From Caulobacter sp. (GTDB taxonomy: Bacteria; Pseudomonadota; Alphaproteobacteria; Caulobacterales; Caulobacteraceae): 38,337 nt of DNA. The notes beneath the pieces are model-generated. The model searched no databases and was not told the DNA's origin. It saw only the letters and a list, made by a program, of their open reading frames with translations. Positions 36,092-38,337 of this stretch are shown piece by piece (position 1 is the first letter of the stretch; each line of letters begins with the position of its first letter). Both the position numbers and the translations under genes were made by a program. Location: the NCBI GenBank assembly GCA_019636175.1, contig JAHBYC010000026.1, forward strand, positions 1-38,337, given 5' to 3'.

Positions 36092-36958
36092 ATGGCAAAG
36101 ACAGTAGATGAAGCCTTCACGCTATTTCTCAGCTGGATGATCTCAAGCGAGACGGAAAATTCGAAGGCCAGTTCCCACAGGGCAAGCATCGAAGCCTGCC
36201 TCAAATCAAACTTCGGTATGAGCAGCCTCTTTCGGGCTGGCTCGTACGGTCACGGGACCAGCGTAAGTGGCTACAGCGACGTAGATTATTTCGCTGTTAT
36301 TCCGGCAAACAATCTCTCGTCAAATTCCTCCACCGCGCTACGTGCCTTGAAGGATGCACTCGCTAAGAGATTTCCGAACACCGACGTCTGGGTGGACAGC
36401 CCGGCCGTTGCGGTACAGTTCGGCACCGAAAAGTGGGAAAGGCACGAGATTACCCCGGCATATTTCATTGAACGGGTTCAAGAATTCAATGTCTACGGAA
36501 TGCCAAATCGTTATGGGGACTGGATGAAATCTAGCCCAACAGGCTTAAACACATACACTAATATTCAGAACGACAGACTTTCCAAGAAGGCAAAACATCT
36601 AGTGCGCCTGATTAAGTCGTGGAACTATAATTGCTCTGCGGGTTTACGAAGCATTTACATTGAACTCCGCGTTGCCGAATATTTATCTGGAGAATCTTCG
36701 GTAATCTACCCCATTGATACCCTACGCGCCCTGAGGCACCTCCAGAGCAAGGAGTTGGCGTCAATGCGCGATCCACTTGGTCTGGGGGCAAATATCTATC
36801 CCTGCAGCGACGCAGTTAAGCCCGGCGCGCTGTCAAAGCTCAACTCTGCTGTCGCCCGCGCGACCAAAGCGATTGACGCTGATCGACAAGGGGATACGGC
36901 TCTGGCCTTTGAATGGTGGGACAAGCTCTTCAACTATGCTTTTCCCTCTCACTATTGA
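36092..36958 (+). CDS. CD-NTase (SMODS-type cyclic oligonucleotide synthase), CBASS-like
   Basis: A 288-residue nucleotidyltransferase of the SMODS/OAS-like class. On sensing infection, such enzymes make a cyclic di- or trinucleotide that switches on a partner effector (family knowledge). The active site is visible: AGSYGHGTSVSGYSDVDYF gives GS (50-51) and metal-binding D63 and D65. The third acidic residue is probably E119 in HEITPAYF, where many members have Asp. KASSHRASIEACLKSNFG in the first helices and KAKHLVRLIKSWN in the spine helix are typical. The ATG at 36092 was chosen over 36077 because family proteins start near MAKTVDEAF and a GGGGG tract precedes it. Codons are far less GC-biased than in uvrD, and TTA leucine codons appear, suggesting horizontal transfer. 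Its stop lies within the start region of the next gene. Confidence 0.88.
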   Translation: MAKTVDEAFTLFLSWMISSETENSKASSHRASIEACLKSNFGMSSLFRAGSYGHGTSVSGYSDVDYFAVIPANNLSSNSSTALRALKDALAKRFPNTDVWVDSPAVAVQFGTEKWERHEITPAYFIERVQEFNVYGMPNRYGDWMKSSPTGLNTYTNIQNDRLSKKAKHLVRLIKSWNYNCSAGLRSIYIELRVAEYLSGESSVIYPIDTLRALRHLQSKELASMRDPLGLGANIYPCSDAVKPGALSKLNSAVARATKAIDADRQGDTALAFEWWDKLFNYAFPSHY

Positions 36959-37814
36959 AGAAATGCGGAAGATGCCGGATTCGCGCACACCTGATGTTTT
37001 GGCGCTTATCGGATGCCAGAAGGCGGAATTCGACCACGCCTCAAAGCTGAGAACCTGGACGCTCAGACTGCAGGCACTCATAGGGCTAGTCGCCGCTGGC
37101 ACGATATTCGTCAAGTCCGACACGTGGCTGTATATTGCAGCTGTATTTGCCTTAGCATTAGCCCTCCTCTGGCTGGCGCTCTGGCTGGAATTAGGCGCAT
37201 CACGCGGGCACGCGGAACGCCTAAGGCGCGCGACTTTGATTGTTGGCGGGTTGGGCGTCGCGCTCGACGGTGCAGAAGCATTCGAATTGGCCAACGATGG
37301 AAAGGCACCGAAGTCGGAGGCAAAGCGCCTTGTTGATCCCGAATATTTTGCGAGCAAATCCCACCCCGGCACGAACCGACTGATTGAAATGCTCGAGGAA
37401 AGCGCCATTTGGACAACTAATCTCGCCGGCATCGCATGTAGAGAGACTTGGTTGATGTTTGGTGGCTTTGTTGCATTGGCAACGGTGACCCTGCTTTCCA
37501 GCGCTGCGCTTATCGATCAATCGGGGTGGGAATTAGCCGCGCGCGCGGTCTTCGCCGTACTCGCTGTACTGCTCTCGGCAGATTTTCTCGGCGCTGCAGC
37601 GTCCTATGGTCGCGCGCAAAGGGGCACGGCGCGCATAGTCGACAAGCTCCAGCGCCATAAGGGTCAAAACCCTTCTGTCGAAACAATTATTCTTATCCTA
37701 GGCGACTATAATTCGAACGTAGAATCTATGCCCACCTTCTCTAGCGGCCTCTATCCTAGACATCAGCGCCGGCTCAATGAACAGTACAATATGTACCTGA
37801 CCGGCCCCCAGTAA
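36936..37814 (+). CDS. Four-helix membrane protein, probable S-4TM-type CBASS effector
   Basis: A 292-residue membrane protein with four predicted helices in two hairpins: about 43-59 (LQALIGLVAAGTIFV), 63-85 (WLYIAAVFALALALLWLALWL), 172-193 (LMFGGFVALATVTLLSSAAL) and 198-223 (LAARAVFAVLAVLLSADFLGAA). A ~90-residue cytosolic domain lies between the hairpins, and the end reads GDYNSNVESMPTFSSGLYP then RRLNEQYNMYL. This layout and tail resemble SMODS-associated 4TM effectors, which open or break the inner membrane once their cyclic nucleotide binds. The first ATG overlaps the CD-NTase end by 23 bp; an ATG at 36963, 4 bp after that stop, is equally plausible (283 residues). It shares the lower GC of the CD-NTase gene. 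Confidence 0.75.
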   Translation: MLFPLTIEEMRKMPDSRTPDVLALIGCQKAEFDHASKLRTWTLRLQALIGLVAAGTIFVKSDTWLYIAAVFALALALLWLALWLELGASRGHAERLRRATLIVGGLGVALDGAEAFELANDGKAPKSEAKRLVDPEYFASKSHPGTNRLIEMLEESAIWTTNLAGIACRETWLMFGGFVALATVTLLSSAALIDQSGWELAARAVFAVLAVLLSADFLGAAASYGRAQRGTARIVDKLQRHKGQNPSVETIILILGDYNSNVESMPTFSSGLYPRHQRRLNEQYNMYLTGPQ

Positions 37815-37919
37815 ATCACCTCATATACTGTAAATCTATCAGATCGCGGACCCGTCACGGCACGTGCGCCTAACCCCGCCGGATTACGGAGAGTGCACGT
37901 TACTCCGCCCTGACTCCGC

Positions 37920-38195
37920 CTACCCCAACACCGCCCAAACCCAACCCGCCACGACCCGCCACCCCGCACTGTCGAACAGCAACGCCTCCGTCGCCGTCTC
38001 GGCGATCACTGCCGTCCCTACCCACAGATAGACCGGGTGCACCCGCCCCAGCACCAGCCGGTCGCGGAGCATGGCCAGCAGGGTCAGGCTGTCGGCGCAG
38101 ACGACGCCGAACCACAGGTCGGGCCGGGGCACGGACGGGAAGAAGTGGCGGAAGCGGAACCAGGCGGGCCAGAGGACCAGCAGGGTTGGCTCGGG
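37920..38195 (-). pseudogene. C-terminal remnant of a multi-helix membrane protein
   Basis: The reading frame encodes a convincing membrane-protein tail: PTLLVLWPAWFRFRHFFPS, then RPDLWFGVVCADSLTLLAML, a charged RDRLVLGRVHPVYLW turn and further helices to WVWAVLG. The RxxxGRVHPVYLW segment is common at the C-terminus of polytopic proteins in alphaproteobacteria. Upstream, the same frame runs into a TGA at 38226-38228 with no start codon or signal, so the N-terminal part is missing. A dispersed repeat begins 30 bp beyond that stop. It may instead be a short gene starting at the GTG at 38130-38132, but the helix pattern argues for a fragment. Confidence 0.5.
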
Positions 38196-38257
38196 CGATA
38201 TTCGGTGACGGCGAATTGACCACCGTCAGCAGCACCGCTCCCTGCGTCCCTCCCCCC

Positions 38258-38305
38258 GTCATCCCGGACAGCCCGCAGGGCTGAGCCGGGACCCAGCGGG
38301 GACAG
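38258..38305. repeat. Dispersed intergenic repeat, copy C (partial)
   Basis: GTCATCCCGGACAGCCCGC followed by GAGCCGGGACCCAGCGGGG matches the left half of copies A (10795) and B (33138). Similarity fades after about 38305, and the window ends at 38337 before a right end could be seen. Confidence 0.55.
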
Positions 38306-38337
38306 GGCGCGGCCCTCGGAATCGAGATCACGCCCCC

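Noticed and set aside
37900-38331. 143-codon minus-strand open frame at the right edge
   Set aside because: Its translation is Pro/Arg/Gly-rich and covers the dispersed repeat; the overlapping frame ending at 37920 has a far better membrane-protein pattern.

Overview
The window is high-GC alphaproteobacterial chromosome, most likely from the Caulobacteraceae (Caulobacter, Brevundimonas or Phenylobacterium type). This rests on the very strong G/C third-position bias, a class II DAHP synthase, a short ribbon-helix-helix protein typical of the group, a Coq4-family gene, LigD with Ku, and several families of GC-rich palindromic intergenic repeats. The family assignment is an inference from content and style; no marker gene was compared.

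Positions 1-7864 are mainly a minus-strand block. Read in the direction of transcription it runs glmU, then six tandem copies of one secreted ~190-residue protein family of unknown function (one copy frameshifted), then rpiA, gor and the start of a DAHP synthase gene. From 7921 the plus strand carries gph, tRNA-Val(CAC) and a small lipoprotein. A thiolase on the minus strand converges on the lipoprotein and shares a strong hairpin terminator with it. Positions 10955-15550 (minus) hold a SulP anion transporter and a tight three-gene group: a TPR/aspartyl beta-hydroxylase, a small membrane protein and a glucoamylase-family (PF10091) protein.

Positions 15637-20677 (plus) hold an Mpl-like Mur ligase homologue, then an overlapping Mla-type lipid transport operon: permease with a fused STAS domain, ATPase, MCE protein and auxiliary lipoprotein. 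The minus strand follows with an aldonolactone-oxidase-type flavoprotein overlapping a c-type cytochrome lipoprotein, then folD and a secreted protein of unknown function. Positions 24705-29801 (plus) hold a CoxE-like von Willebrand protein, a membrane protein of unknown function and LigD (phosphoesterase-ligase-polymerase). Ku is convergent with LigD and separated from it by a 180-bp tandem repeat array. TetR, Coq4, an RHH protein, a small membrane protein and a UvrD/PcrA helicase follow.

The most interesting locus is 36092-37814. It is a compact two-gene unit with visibly lower GC than its surroundings. The first gene is a CD-NTase (SMODS-type cyclic oligonucleotide synthase) and the second a four-helix membrane protein resembling SMODS-associated 4TM effectors. 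This is the layout of a minimal type I CBASS anti-phage system, apparently inserted between uvrD and a truncated membrane-protein gene. The second notable locus is the six-copy tandem family at 2467-6446.
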